Positions 25,547 to 33,259 of a stretch of 34,832 nt of DNA are shown in pieces. Position 1 is the first letter of the stretch, and the number at the start of each line of letters is the position of its first letter. The position numbers and the translations under genes were made by a program. The notes below the pieces were generated by a model that worked only from the letters and a program-made list of their open reading frames with translations, was not told the origin of the DNA and made no database searches. The DNA comes from Bacillus sp. AFS073361 (lineage in GTDB: Bacteria > Bacillota > Bacilli > Bacillales > Cytobacillaceae), in NCBI RefSeq assembly GCF_002567005.1, contig NZ_NUZU01000232.1, positions 1 to 34,832 on the forward strand, written 5' to 3'.

Positions 25547-25575
25547 TTGCAATTAATTTATTTGTATGCTATAAT
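25547..25575 (+). promoter_or_regulatory. rpsF operon promoter (sigma-A, extended -10)
   Basis: TTGCAA (25547-25552), 17-base spacer, TATAAT (25570-25575) with TG one base upstream (25567-25568). It drives rpsF-ssb-rpsR. Confidence 0.88.
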
Positions 25576-25601
25576 TTCAACTTGTGAGTAATTAATAATT
25601 G

Positions 25602-25640
25602 CTCCTTGCCCAAATGGGCCGTTTAGACCAAAAGGAGGTG
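25602..25640 (+). promoter_or_regulatory. rpsF leader: candidate S6:S18 autoregulatory RNA hiding the ribosome-binding site
   Basis: CTCCTT (25602-25607) can pair with AAGGAG (25632-25637), which is the rpsF ribosome-binding site. Inside this stem, GCCC-AAAT-GGGC (25608-25619) forms a hairpin immediately followed by a CCG-containing segment (25619-25621). A CCG-bearing leader bound by S6 and S18 is known upstream of rpsF in many bacteria. The pairing suggests repression of translation when S6:S18 is in excess. Confidence 0.65.
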
Positions 25641-25646
25641 ACTGTG

Positions 25647-25934
25647 ATGAATAAGTACGAAATCATGTACATCATCCGCCCAAATATTGAAGATGAAGCT
25701 AAAAAGGCTCTTGTCGAGCGTTTTAATACAATTCTTCTTGAAAACGGTGCGGAAACTGCTGAAACAAAGGATTGGGGTAAGCGTCGTTTAGCATATGAAA
25801 TCAACGATTTCCGCGACGGATACTACGAAATCACTAAAACAACATCTTCAGCTGCTGCAGTACAAGAATTTTCTCGTCTTGCAAAAATCAGCGAAGATAT
25901 CATTCGCCACTTAGTAATTAGAGAAGACGCTTAA
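25647..25934 (+). CDS. rpsF: 30S ribosomal protein S6
   Basis: 95 residues from ATG at 25647, the length of B. subtilis S6. The start MNKYEIMYIIRPNIEDEAKKAL and the segment DWGKRRLAYEINDFRDGYYEI are diagnostic. An in-frame upstream start at 25599 lies in the leader hairpin and is rejected. The ribosome-binding site AAAAGGAGGTGA is one of the strongest in the window. S6 forms a pair with S18, encoded by rpsR at the end of the same operon, in the platform of the small subunit. Confidence 0.98.
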   Translation: MNKYEIMYIIRPNIEDEAKKALVERFNTILLENGAETAETKDWGKRRLAYEINDFRDGYYEITKTTSSAAAVQEFSRLAKISEDIIRHLVIREDA

Positions 25935-25952
25935 TATAGATCTTGGTAGAAA

Positions 25953-25968
25953 TGTTTCACGTGGAACA
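25953..25968. other. parS site between rpsF and ssb
   Basis: TGTTTCACGTGGAACA is a 16-base near-perfect palindrome fitting the parS consensus, where the fifth base from each end varies between T and C. It lies in the 63-base gap between rpsF and ssb, within the transcribed operon. It should load Spo0J about 18 kb from the unwinding element. Confidence 0.92.
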
Positions 25969-25997
25969 TTTTTCCAAATAAAAAGGAGTTGATTCTG

Positions 25998-26519
25998 ATG
26001 ATGAATCGTGTCGTACTTGTTGGCCGTTTAACAAAAGATCCTGATTTGCGTTATACACCAAATGGGGTCCCTGTTGCTACCTTTACTTTGGCAGTTAACC
26101 GTACATTTTCTAATCAGCAAGGAGAACGTGAAGCAGACTTTATTAACTGTGTTGTTTGGCGTAAACCAGCTGAAAATGTGGCGAACTTCTTGAAAAAAGG
26201 AAGCCTCGCAGGTGTGGATGGCCGAATTCAAACCCGCAACTATGAAGGACAAGATGGTAAACGTGTCTATGTTACAGAGGTACAAGCTGAAAGTGTTCAG
26301 TTCTTAGAACCTAGAAACGCATCTGGCGGCGGTGGCGGAAGAAGCGATTACGACCAATTCGGTGCTCCTCCTAGGGAACCACAAGGTAATCCTTATGGCG
26401 GTGGCAATCAGAATCAGCGTCAAAACCAAAACACGAATAAAGGTTATACAAGAATGGACGAGGATCCGTTTGCTGGTAATGGTCAAATTGATATTTCCGA
26501 TGACGACCTTCCATTCTAA
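25998..26519 (+). CDS. ssb: Single-stranded DNA-binding protein SSB
   Basis: 173 residues from ATG at 25998, 10 bases after AAAAGGAG; the next codon is also ATG and could be the start. The OB-fold occupies about 1-108 (NRVVLVGRLTKDPDLRYTPNG, ADFINCVVWRKPAENVANFL, VTEVQAESVQFLEP). A Gly/Asn/Gln-rich disordered linker follows. The protein ends in the acidic tip DISDDDLPF, which docks RecG, PriA, RecQ and other partners. It is in the rpsF-ssb-rpsR operon, as in B. subtilis. Confidence 0.98.
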   Translation: MMNRVVLVGRLTKDPDLRYTPNGVPVATFTLAVNRTFSNQQGEREADFINCVVWRKPAENVANFLKKGSLAGVDGRIQTRNYEGQDGKRVYVTEVQAESVQFLEPRNASGGGGGRSDYDQFGAPPREPQGNPYGGGNQNQRQNQNTNKGYTRMDEDPFAGNGQIDISDDDLPF

Positions 26520-26569
26520 CCAACCTTAATTGAACGATAATATCAATAATGAAAAAGGAGGGAATTTTC

Positions 26570-26809
26570 ATGGCAGGAGGACGTAAAGGCGGTCGCGCAA
26601 AACGTCGTAAAGTGTGCTACTTTACATCAAATGGTATCACTAAAATCGACTATAAAGATGTAGATCTACTTAAGAAATTTATCTCTGAGCGTGGAAAGAT
26701 TTTACCACGTCGTGTAACTGGTACTAGCGCTAAATACCAACGTAAATTAACAGTTGCAATCAAACGTTCACGTCAAATGGCATTACTTCCATTTGTTGCA
26801 GGTGAATAA
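26570..26809 (+). CDS. rpsR: 30S ribosomal protein S18
   Basis: 79 residues, MAGGRKGGRAKRRKVCYFTSNG at the start, matching B. subtilis S18 in length. An in-frame ATG at 26549 lacks a ribosome-binding site, while AAAAGGAGGG lies before 26570. RVTGTSAKYQRKLTVAIKRSRQMALLPF is the rRNA- and S6-binding part. There is only one cysteine, so this is a zinc-free form. Confidence 0.98.
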   Translation: MAGGRKGGRAKRRKVCYFTSNGITKIDYKDVDLLKKFISERGKILPRRVTGTSAKYQRKLTVAIKRSRQMALLPFVAGE

Positions 26810-26820
26810 TAAATAGATGG

Positions 26821-26855
26821 AAAAGGCAGTAAGGGTTCTCCCTGCTGCCTTTTTC
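26821..26855 (+). terminator. rpsF-ssb-rpsR operon terminator
   Basis: AAAAGGCAG/CTGCCTTTTT stem with inner AGGG-TTCT-CCCT pairing, ending in a T-run. Confidence 0.88.
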
Positions 26856-26869
26856 TTATACTCGTAAAC

Positions 26870-26899
26870 TTGTGTCGAAATGATTATCTCGGGTAAAAT
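26870..26899 (+). promoter_or_regulatory. Candidate promoter of yybS-gdpP-rplI
   Basis: TTGTGT (26870-26875), 18-base spacer, TAAAAT (26894-26899). It lies 35 bases before the yybS start and after a terminator. Confidence 0.5.
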
Positions 26900-26934
26900 A
26901 AAGATTAGTGTTGTAATTGTTTAGGGGTGAAAGT

Positions 26935-27879
26935 GTGAAAGATGTACGCAAGTTAACGGAGGGTGCAATCCTTTTGGCGGCTTTTGCTGCACTGCTATTA
27001 ATAAGCATCTACGTTCCCGTTGTCGGGGCAATTGTAAACTTGGTATTACCGCTGCCGTTTATTATCTTTGCTTTTAAAAATAATCTGAAACTGATTGCCG
27101 CTTTCGTGGCAGCAGCCATTTTTATTTCATTCATTGCCGGCTCGTTGATGGGGTTAGGTTTTATGCTTATTTATGGATTGGCTGGTGTGTTGATCGGTTA
27201 TTTGCTTCAAAAGGGCAAGAGTCGGACGTTCATACTGATTGCTAGTTCGCTCACGATTTTGGTTGGCTTAATAAGTATGTATGCCGTCGTTGTTTCCTTT
27301 ATGAAAATAGATATTATCCATGAACTAACAGTGGTCATAAATGAATCAGTTAAAAACTCTGAGGAAATGCTGAAAGCGATGGGAAGAGAAAGTGAAATTG
27401 CACAGCTTAAAGAGAAAAATGCCCTCATGCTTAAGCAAATTAGCTTACTGTTACCAAGTGCTCTTATTTTTTCCTCCATTATGTTTACATTTATTATTCA
27501 GTGGGTTTGCTTTCCAATTGCTAAGCGATTTGGTGTCAATGTTCAGCCTTGGGGTCATTTTCGTAATCTAGCCCTTCCTAAAAGTCTGTTGTGGTATTAT
27601 TTAATTGCCTTGGGGGCAATGCTCTTATTTCATCCAGAAGAAGGAACCTACATATATTCTGTTTTAATCAATGCAAGATCCGTATTAGAGACGTTTATCC
27701 TCTTGCAGGGAGTGGCGCTTTTATTTTTTCTTTTCCACCAAAGGTCCATTGCGAAGGGACTTGGCGTGTTTGTAGTAATTCTTACTTTCATGATTCCGTT
27801 GGTCCGTTATATAATAATGTTATTAGGCATTACTGATTTAGGCTTTAACTTTCGGAAGCAATTTGAAAAGAAAGAGTAG
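26935..27879 (+). CDS. yybS: YybS, DUF2232 membrane protein
   Basis: 314 residues from GTG at 26935, which follows GGGGTGAAAG. It is highly hydrophobic, with about eight membrane segments in two blocks: roughly 10-125, and from about 170 to 300. A charged cytoplasmic or extracellular loop with SVKNSEEMLKAMGRESEIAQLKEKN separates the blocks. The DUF2232 family resembles S-component-like or integral membrane proteins, but its function is unknown. Its conserved position just before gdpP in Bacillaceae suggests a linked role, possibly in c-di-AMP or membrane physiology; that is inference. Confidence 0.9.
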   Translation: MKDVRKLTEGAILLAAFAALLLISIYVPVVGAIVNLVLPLPFIIFAFKNNLKLIAAFVAAAIFISFIAGSLMGLGFMLIYGLAGVLIGYLLQKGKSRTFILIASSLTILVGLISMYAVVVSFMKIDIIHELTVVINESVKNSEEMLKAMGRESEIAQLKEKNALMLKQISLLLPSALIFSSIMFTFIIQWVCFPIAKRFGVNVQPWGHFRNLALPKSLLWYYLIALGAMLLFHPEEGTYIYSVLINARSVLETFILLQGVALLFFLFHQRSIAKGLGVFVVILTFMIPLVRYIIMLLGITDLGFNFRKQFEKKE

Positions 27880-27903
27880 ATTCACGACTAGGAGCTGAAA
27901 ATT

Positions 27904-29877
27904 TTGCCTGCATTTTTAGAAAAGCGGTCCATTCGTTACCCTTTTTATGGGTTAATTGCTGTCACAGTGGTACTGCTCATTATCCTGTATTTATATAACA
28001 GGATATTAAGTGTAGCAGGGCTGTTATTAATGTTTTTCCCCATTTACTATATGTTTGTAGTCGATCGGCGCCAACGAAAAGAAATGGAAGAGTATATCTC
28101 AACCCTTTCCTACCGCGTAAAACGAGTTGGTGAAGAAGCGCTAATGGAAATGCCCATCGGGATTATGCTCATTAATGATGAGTATTATATTGAGTGGACT
28201 AATCCATTCTTAGCCTCTTGTTTTGATCAGGATACCTTGGTGGGAAGATCACTGTATGATGTCGCAGATACCCTGATACCGCTAATTAAACAGGAAGTAG
28301 AAACAGAAATTATTACCCTTCATGAACGGAAATTCCGCGTCATCCATAGACGTGAGGAACGTCTCTTATACTTTTTCGATGTAACGGAACAAAAAGAAAT
28401 CGAGAAAATGTATCACAATGACAGGACCGTTATTTCCATTATCTTTTTAGATAATTATGATGATCTCACCCAGGGAATGGATGACCAAATGCGTGGCAGC
28501 ATCAATAATCTGGTGACGTCTATCCTCAATAAATGGGCGCAGGATAATGGGATCTTTTTAAAAAGAATTTCCTCTGAACGATTTATTGGCGTGTTCAGTG
28601 AAGGAATTCTTCAAAAGCTGGAAAAAGGGAAATTTACTATTCTTGATGATGTCAGAGAAATGACATCCAAGCAAAATGTATCCTTTACCTTAAGTATTGG
28701 TGTCGGAACGGGAGTAACTTCCCTGCCAGAATTAGGCGGGTTAGCCCAATCAAGCTTGGACTTGGCCTTAGGCAGAGGCGGCGACCAAGTAGCGATTAAA
28801 TTGCCAAGCGGCAAGGTGAAGTTTTATGGCGGTAAAACCAATCCAATCGAAAAGCGCACGAGAGTCAGAGCACGAGTGATTTCACATGCGTTAAGGGATT
28901 TAATTATCGCTAGTGATAAAGTAATCATCATGGGTCATAAAAATCCGGACATGGATTCGATTGGTGCCAGCATTGGCATCTATAAAGTCGCGCAAATGAA
29001 TCAGAAAGATGCCTATATCGTTGTCAACACTCAGGACATGGAAAGTGGAGTGAAACGGTTAATGGCCGAAATACGACAGCAAGAGCAGTTGTTTGCCCAC
29101 TTTATTGGATCAGAAGAGGCACTGGAAATTGCTATGGATAAGACCTTACTTGTTGTCGTGGATACACATAAACCGTCCATGGTCATTGAAGAACGGCTTC
29201 TCAATAAAATTGACAATAAGGTTGTCATTGATCATCATCGCCGCGGCGAAGAGTTTATTGCCAATCCTCTCCTTGTTTATATGGAGCCCTATGCCTCATC
29301 GACATCAGAACTAGTGACAGAATTCCTTGAATATCAGCCAAAACGAGGTAAAATTGAAATGATTGAAGCGACAGCCCTCTTAGCGGGAATCATCGTGGAT
29401 ACCAAAAGCTTTTCCCTCAGAACAGGCTCCAGGACGTTTGATGCGGCCTCCTATCTACGAGCACATGGAGCAGATACCATCCTCGTTCAAAAGTTTTTGA
29501 AGGAAGATGTGGATACATATATTAAGAGGTCCAAGTTAATTGAGTCTGTTACTTTTTACCGCGAAGGGGTTGCGATTGCGAAAGGCAAAGAAAATGAGTT
29601 CAATGATCAAGTGATCATTGCCCAAGCGGCAGACACTTTATTAACAATGGATGGTGTGACAGCCTCCTTTGTTATTTCAGAGCGCAGTGAAGGCGTGATT
29701 GGGATTAGTGCAAGATCACTTGGAAGCATCAATGTCCAAGTCATCATGGAAAGTCTAAAAGGCGGCGGACACCTGACGAACGCAGCCACACAACTGACTG
29801 GTTTATCAATTGCAGAAACCGAAAATCAATTAAAGCTAGCAATAGATGATTATTTTGAAGGAGTGAAAAAGGAATGA
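27904..29877 (+). CDS. gdpP: GdpP, cyclic-di-AMP phosphodiesterase
   Basis: 657 residues (659 in B. subtilis), TTG start at 27904, 9 bases after AGGAG. Two membrane helices lie at about 14-52. A heme-binding-type PAS domain follows (EEALMEMPIGIMLINDEYYIEW). Then comes a degenerate GGDEF domain, where the active-site loop reads SSERFIG instead of GGDEF. The C-terminal DHH/DHHA1 phosphodiesterase has H345, D349 and D351 (GHKNPDMDSIG) and D443-H444-H445 (VIDHHRRGEE). A GGGHLTNAA motif is near the end. It degrades c-di-AMP to pApA, affecting potassium and cell-wall homeostasis. It overlaps rplI by 4 bases. Confidence 0.97.
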   Translation: MPAFLEKRSIRYPFYGLIAVTVVLLIILYLYNRILSVAGLLLMFFPIYYMFVVDRRQRKEMEEYISTLSYRVKRVGEEALMEMPIGIMLINDEYYIEWTNPFLASCFDQDTLVGRSLYDVADTLIPLIKQEVETEIITLHERKFRVIHRREERLLYFFDVTEQKEIEKMYHNDRTVISIIFLDNYDDLTQGMDDQMRGSINNLVTSILNKWAQDNGIFLKRISSERFIGVFSEGILQKLEKGKFTILDDVREMTSKQNVSFTLSIGVGTGVTSLPELGGLAQSSLDLALGRGGDQVAIKLPSGKVKFYGGKTNPIEKRTRVRARVISHALRDLIIASDKVIIMGHKNPDMDSIGASIGIYKVAQMNQKDAYIVVNTQDMESGVKRLMAEIRQQEQLFAHFIGSEEALEIAMDKTLLVVVDTHKPSMVIEERLLNKIDNKVVIDHHRRGEEFIANPLLVYMEPYASSTSELVTEFLEYQPKRGKIEMIEATALLAGIIVDTKSFSLRTGSRTFDAASYLRAHGADTILVQKFLKEDVDTYIKRSKLIESVTFYREGVAIAKGKENEFNDQVIIAQAADTLLTMDGVTASFVISERSEGVIGISARSLGSINVQVIMESLKGGGHLTNAATQLTGLSIAETENQLKLAIDDYFEGVKKE

Positions 29878-30323
29878 AAGTAATTTTCTTAAAAGACGTA
29901 AAGGGTAAAGGGAAAAAAGGTGAAGTGAAGAATGTAGCCGACGGTTATGCTCATAATTTCCTTCTTAAACAAGGTTTAGCAAAGGAAGCGAATAATGCCA
30001 ATATCAGTACGCTTGATGCTCAAAAAAAGAAGGAAGCAAAGCTAGCGGAGGAAGAATTAGCGGAAGCAAAAAAATTAAAAGAAGTATTGGACCAAATCAC
30101 GGTTCAATTAACTGCTAAAGCAGGTGAAGGCGGCCGTTTATTTGGCTCTATTACAACAAAGCAAATTGCAGAAGAATTACAAAAGAAGCATGGGATCAAA
30201 ATCGATAAACGTAAGATGGAATTAGCAGATGCTATTCGCACGCTTGGCCACACAAAGGTTCCAGTAAAACTTCATCATGATGTGGTTGCGACATTAACCG
30301 TTTCTGTGACAGAAGTAAAATAA
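29874..30323 (+). CDS. rplI: 50S ribosomal protein L9
   Basis: 149 residues, the same as B. subtilis and Geobacillus L9. The N-terminal rRNA-binding domain MKVIFLKDVKGKGKKGEVKN and DGYAHNFLLKQGLA is followed by the long connecting helix (about 40-75) and a C-terminal globular domain with GEGGRLFGSITTKQIAE. The ATG overlaps the gdpP stop, with GAAGGAG upstream, so translation is coupled to gdpP. L9 bridges neighbouring ribosomes and helps keep the reading frame. Confidence 0.98.
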   Translation: MKVIFLKDVKGKGKKGEVKNVADGYAHNFLLKQGLAKEANNANISTLDAQKKKEAKLAEEELAEAKKLKEVLDQITVQLTAKAGEGGRLFGSITTKQIAEELQKKHGIKIDKRKMELADAIRTLGHTKVPVKLHHDVVATLTVSVTEVK

Positions 30324-30384
30324 AAATTTTCCCAGTACGAAATGGTTCTGGAACATGATAGAATAGAAAAGTACTCAACACGAT

Positions 30385-30412
30385 GTGATCGGTTTTAACT
30401 GGTCACTTTTTT
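30385..30412 (+). terminator. rplI terminator
   Basis: GTGATCGG/CTGGTCAC stem (two G-T pairs) with loop TTTTAA, followed by six T and CTTTTG. Confidence 0.83.
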
Positions 30413-30485
30413 CTTTTGTTTATAGAGATATGATAGTTTCTGATAATAATAAATCATCCTCTTCATGATAGGAGGTTTTTGATAT

Positions 30486-31841
30486 ATGAATGACTTATAT
30501 GCAGATCGCATGCCACCACAAAATATTGAGGCCGAGCAGGCTGTTTTAGGGGCTATTTTCTTAGAGCCTTCCTCTCTCGTACTAGCTTCTGAAATTTTAA
30601 TTCCTGAGGATTTTTATCGTGCCGCCCACCAAAAAATATTTAACGTGATGCTTACTCTCAATGATCAAGGGAAAGCAGTTGACCTTGTAACGGTAACAGA
30701 GGAACTTGCAGCTGCCAAACTGATTGAAGATACAGGCGGGGTTAGTTATTTAGGGGAATTGGCCGCCTCCGTTCCGACGGCAGCTAATATTGAATATTAT
30801 GCGAGAATAGTAGAAGAGAAATCATTACTTAGAAGATTAATTCGCACGGCTACAAATATTGCATCTGACGGATATTCCCGTGAGGATGAGGTTGAGGCGC
30901 TTTTAAGTGAAGCTGAAAAAAATATTATGGCCGTGGCGCAGCGAAAGAATGCTGGTGCATTCCATAATATTAAAGATGTGCTGGTTCGGACGTATGACAA
31001 TATTGAGGAAATGCACAACCGCGTCGGAGACATTACCGGGATTTCCACTGGTTTTGCTGAACTAGATCGAATGACAGCTGGATTCCAGCGAAATGATTTA
31101 ATCATTGTTGGAGCCCGTCCTTCCGTGGGTAAAACGGCTTTCGCCTTAAACATCGCTGCCAACGTAGCAACAAAAACGGGTGAAAATGTTGCGATTTTCA
31201 GTCTGGAGATGGGTGCCGAACAGCTGGTTATGCGTATGCTTTGTTCGGAAGGAAATATTGACGCCCAGCGGCTTCGTACCGGTTCCCTTACAGACGAAGA
31301 TTGGGGCAAGCTGACGATGGCGATGGGAAGTCTTTCGAATTCAGGAATTTTTATTGATGATACTCCAGGGGTCCGCATCAGTGATATCCGTTCGAAATGC
31401 CGTCGTTTGCAGCAAGAGCATGGTTTAGGGATGATCCTAATCGATTACTTGCAGTTGATTTTAGGAAGCGGCCGTTCGGGTGAAAACCGTCAACAGGAAG
31501 TTTCCGAGATCTCTCGTTCCTTAAAGCAGTTAGCCCGTGAGCTGAAAGTTCCGGTTATCGCCCTTTCTCAGCTGTCCCGTGGTGTGGAACAGCGTCAAGA
31601 TAAGCGTCCGATGATGTCCGATATTCGTGAATCAGGTTCTATTGAGCAGGATGCCGATATCGTAGCGTTCTTGTATCGTGATGACTACTATGACAAGGAA
31701 TCAGAGAATAAGAACATTATCGAAATCATTATTGCGAAGCAGCGTAATGGTCCAACGGGAACGGTATCGTTGGCGTTTGTAAAAGAATACAATAAGTTCG
31801 TCAACCTCGAGACACGGTATGATGATGCTCCAGGAGCGTAG
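30486..31841 (+). CDS. dnaB: Replicative DNA helicase DnaB (DnaC in B. subtilis)
   Basis: 451 residues (454 in B. subtilis). The N-terminal primase-binding domain starts DRMPPQNIEAEQAVLGAIFLEP. The RecA-like motor has Walker A GARPSVGKT (209-217), Walker B GMILIDYLQLI and the later motifs ALSQLSRGVEQR and SDIRESGSIEQDADIVAFLYRD. It forms the hexameric ring that unwinds the fork, and is loaded in Bacillus by DnaI with DnaB and DnaD. The ATG follows AGGAGG by 10 bases. There is no intein. Confidence 0.98.
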   Translation: MNDLYADRMPPQNIEAEQAVLGAIFLEPSSLVLASEILIPEDFYRAAHQKIFNVMLTLNDQGKAVDLVTVTEELAAAKLIEDTGGVSYLGELAASVPTAANIEYYARIVEEKSLLRRLIRTATNIASDGYSREDEVEALLSEAEKNIMAVAQRKNAGAFHNIKDVLVRTYDNIEEMHNRVGDITGISTGFAELDRMTAGFQRNDLIIVGARPSVGKTAFALNIAANVATKTGENVAIFSLEMGAEQLVMRMLCSEGNIDAQRLRTGSLTDEDWGKLTMAMGSLSNSGIFIDDTPGVRISDIRSKCRRLQQEHGLGMILIDYLQLILGSGRSGENRQQEVSEISRSLKQLARELKVPVIALSQLSRGVEQRQDKRPMMSDIRESGSIEQDADIVAFLYRDDYYDKESENKNIIEIIIAKQRNGPTGTVSLAFVKEYNKFVNLETRYDDAPGA

Positions 31842-31842
31842 T

Positions 31843-31875
31843 GGCTAGCCAAATTAGTTTGGCTAGCCTTTTTTT
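31843..31875 (+). terminator. dnaB terminator
   Basis: Perfect 11-bp stem GGCTAGCCAAA/TTTGGCTAGCC with loop TTAG, followed by seven T. Confidence 0.95.
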
Positions 31876-31914
31876 GTTTGCGTTGGGTGGGTGATGGGTT
31901 GTGCTCAGGAGGCC

Positions 31915-32122
31915 TAATTGTGCCCGACGGGTTTGAAAAAGAGCTACAATGGTAACGAATAGAGTCTAATCGTGCCCGTCGGAGAGCAAAAAGAAGGTCA
32001 ACGGTAACGAATAGGGTCTAATCGTGCCCATCGGAGAAGAAAAAGAAAGTCAACGGTAACAAATAGGGCCTAATCGTTCCCGTCCCAGGTGTAAAAACGA
32101 GTCAACGGTGATGAATAGTAAA
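31915..32122. repeat. Four tandem 52-bp repeats, each an imperfect hairpin
   Basis: Units begin at 31915, 31967, 32019 and 32071 with TAATYGTGCCCGTCGG-like text, and each closes with ACGGTAACGAATAGGGTC-like text. The period is exactly 52 in all cases. The two outer units are the most diverged (31915 and 32071). In the second unit, 31966-31981 can pair with 31999-32014 at 12 of 16 positions around a 17-base A-rich loop. 52 is not a multiple of three, so the array is not a coding repeat. Confidence 0.9.
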
Positions 32123-32135
32123 AAAGGTTGGATAA

Positions 32136-33047
32136 TTAAGATTTACTATAATAAGAAGACCTGCCATTACTATGTAGTTTATAATGCTTCCCCAGTATCC
32201 TCCTAATAGTCTTCTCCGATTTCACAATCTCACACCAGTCACGAACAATCTTTGTGGTAATCTTGTAACCAGGAAAAAGAAGCACCAATTCTGTGACACT
32301 CCTTAACACCGCTGACTCCACCTCCTCTTTGCAGCCGCAATTTCCACACACCAAACTTGAACCGTGAATTTCAGAAAAAAAGGAGTAACACTTTGGACAA
32401 AGGATTCCTTTTTTCAGATCCTCATATTGGTAGGCTGGTAAGTTCGGATAAGGTGACTCTACCATATGGAGAGCAACTAATTGTTCAGCTAACTTGTAGT
32501 GTCCTTTATTCAGTTTTACAGATCTTGCATTGAGCTTTTTCAAAAAACGGTTCAATTGTGAGTGGAAAACAAGAGATGGATTAATAGTGGTTATATATAA
32601 ATGAAATTCGGAGTTAATGAAGATTAGATAGGGCTCAAATGGGTAATGATAGCCAAGATCACGGAGTAAGGAACGAAGTAAGACGACACAACGATCCTGT
32701 TGGTGTACAGGATTCTTCATATCTTTTTTAGCACTCGTATACCATTTTTCGGCTTCGACAAAGTAGTCGCCTTCAAAATTTTTGATATCCAAAGGGTAAA
32801 TTTTATCGTGGGATATAAGTAATGTATCAATTTGGAATTTTGAATTGTTATATTCCAGTAATAAATCATGGATGACGAGCCACTCCTCTGAGAGCCCCTC
32901 CAACCACAGATCACTCTTTTGCTCACCTTCTAATCCCTTTCTGAGTCTTGTATAGTTACTAACATCCTTATCGGATAAACGCATTCGGGCATTTAATGAT
33001 CGCAACAGAGTAATTTCCAACAATTCCAGACGAGATTTAAATAGCAT
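32136..33047 (-). CDS. NERD-domain protein with zinc ribbon
   Basis: 303 residues from ATG at 33047, which lies after AAAAGGATG; the ATG at 33065 has no ribosome-binding site. The NERD (nuclease-related) domain covers about 38-150: G41-E42, the QID motif (D74) and D87-I-K89 in YPLDIKN fit the PD-(D/E)xK-like active site. A zinc ribbon follows with C217, C220, C234 and C237. The last 40 residues (TTKIVRDWCEIVKSEKTIRRIL) look like a helix-turn-helix. Function is not established for this family; a nuclease or DNA-processing role is inference. It sits between dnaB and purA, opposed to the fork, and looks like an accessory insertion. Confidence 0.85.
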   Translation of the reverse strand: MLFKSRLELLEITLLRSLNARMRLSDKDVSNYTRLRKGLEGEQKSDLWLEGLSEEWLVIHDLLLEYNNSKFQIDTLLISHDKIYPLDIKNFEGDYFVEAEKWYTSAKKDMKNPVHQQDRCVVLLRSLLRDLGYHYPFEPYLIFINSEFHLYITTINPSLVFHSQLNRFLKKLNARSVKLNKGHYKLAEQLVALHMVESPYPNLPAYQYEDLKKGILCPKCYSFFSEIHGSSLVCGNCGCKEEVESAVLRSVTELVLLFPGYKITTKIVRDWCEIVKSEKTIRRILGKHYKLHSNGRSSYYSKS

Positions 33048-33088
33048 ATTCCACATCCTTTTCATTATTTTAGTAAAACTATAATTCT

Positions 33089-33117
33089 ATTTTATGGAAA
33101 AACTATAAAACTAACAA
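33089..33117 (-). promoter_or_regulatory. Candidate promoter of the NERD gene
   Basis: On the minus strand, TTGTTA (33112-33117), 17-base spacer, TAAAAT (33089-33094). It is 42 bases ahead of the chosen start. Confidence 0.6.
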
Positions 33118-33137
33118 GGTAGATTCGTAAATTAATA

Positions 33138-33181
33138 TTTTACGAACGTAATATAACTTTTTAATAAAAATGTTCGTGTTT
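33138..33181. promoter_or_regulatory. Candidate PurR operator (two inverted PurBoxes)
   Basis: CGAAC on the plus strand (33143-33147, in TTTTACGAACGTA) faces CGAAC on the minus strand (33172-33176, in AAACACGAACATT). Both lie in A/T-rich PurBox context and are about 18 bases apart, edge to edge. They sit just upstream of the purA -35. B. subtilis purA is repressed by PurR at such a pair. Each box deviates at a few positions from AWWWCCGAACWWT. Confidence 0.6.
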
Positions 33182-33184
33182 GGT

Positions 33185-33213
33185 TTGCTTTTAGTAATAA
33201 AAATTGGTAAAAT
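33185..33213 (+). promoter_or_regulatory. purA promoter (sigma-A, extended -10)
   Basis: TTGCTT (33185-33190), 17-base spacer, TAAAAT (33208-33213) with TG one base upstream. The purA start codon is 46 bases downstream. Confidence 0.8.
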
Positions 33214-33259
33214 GGTCTATGGAAAATAGTAAAGCGTATTTAATTTGGAGGTGCCTTAT

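Noticed and set aside
31915..32122. CRISPR array
   Set aside because: The units are contiguous 52-base repeats with no distinct spacers, and no cas genes are nearby.
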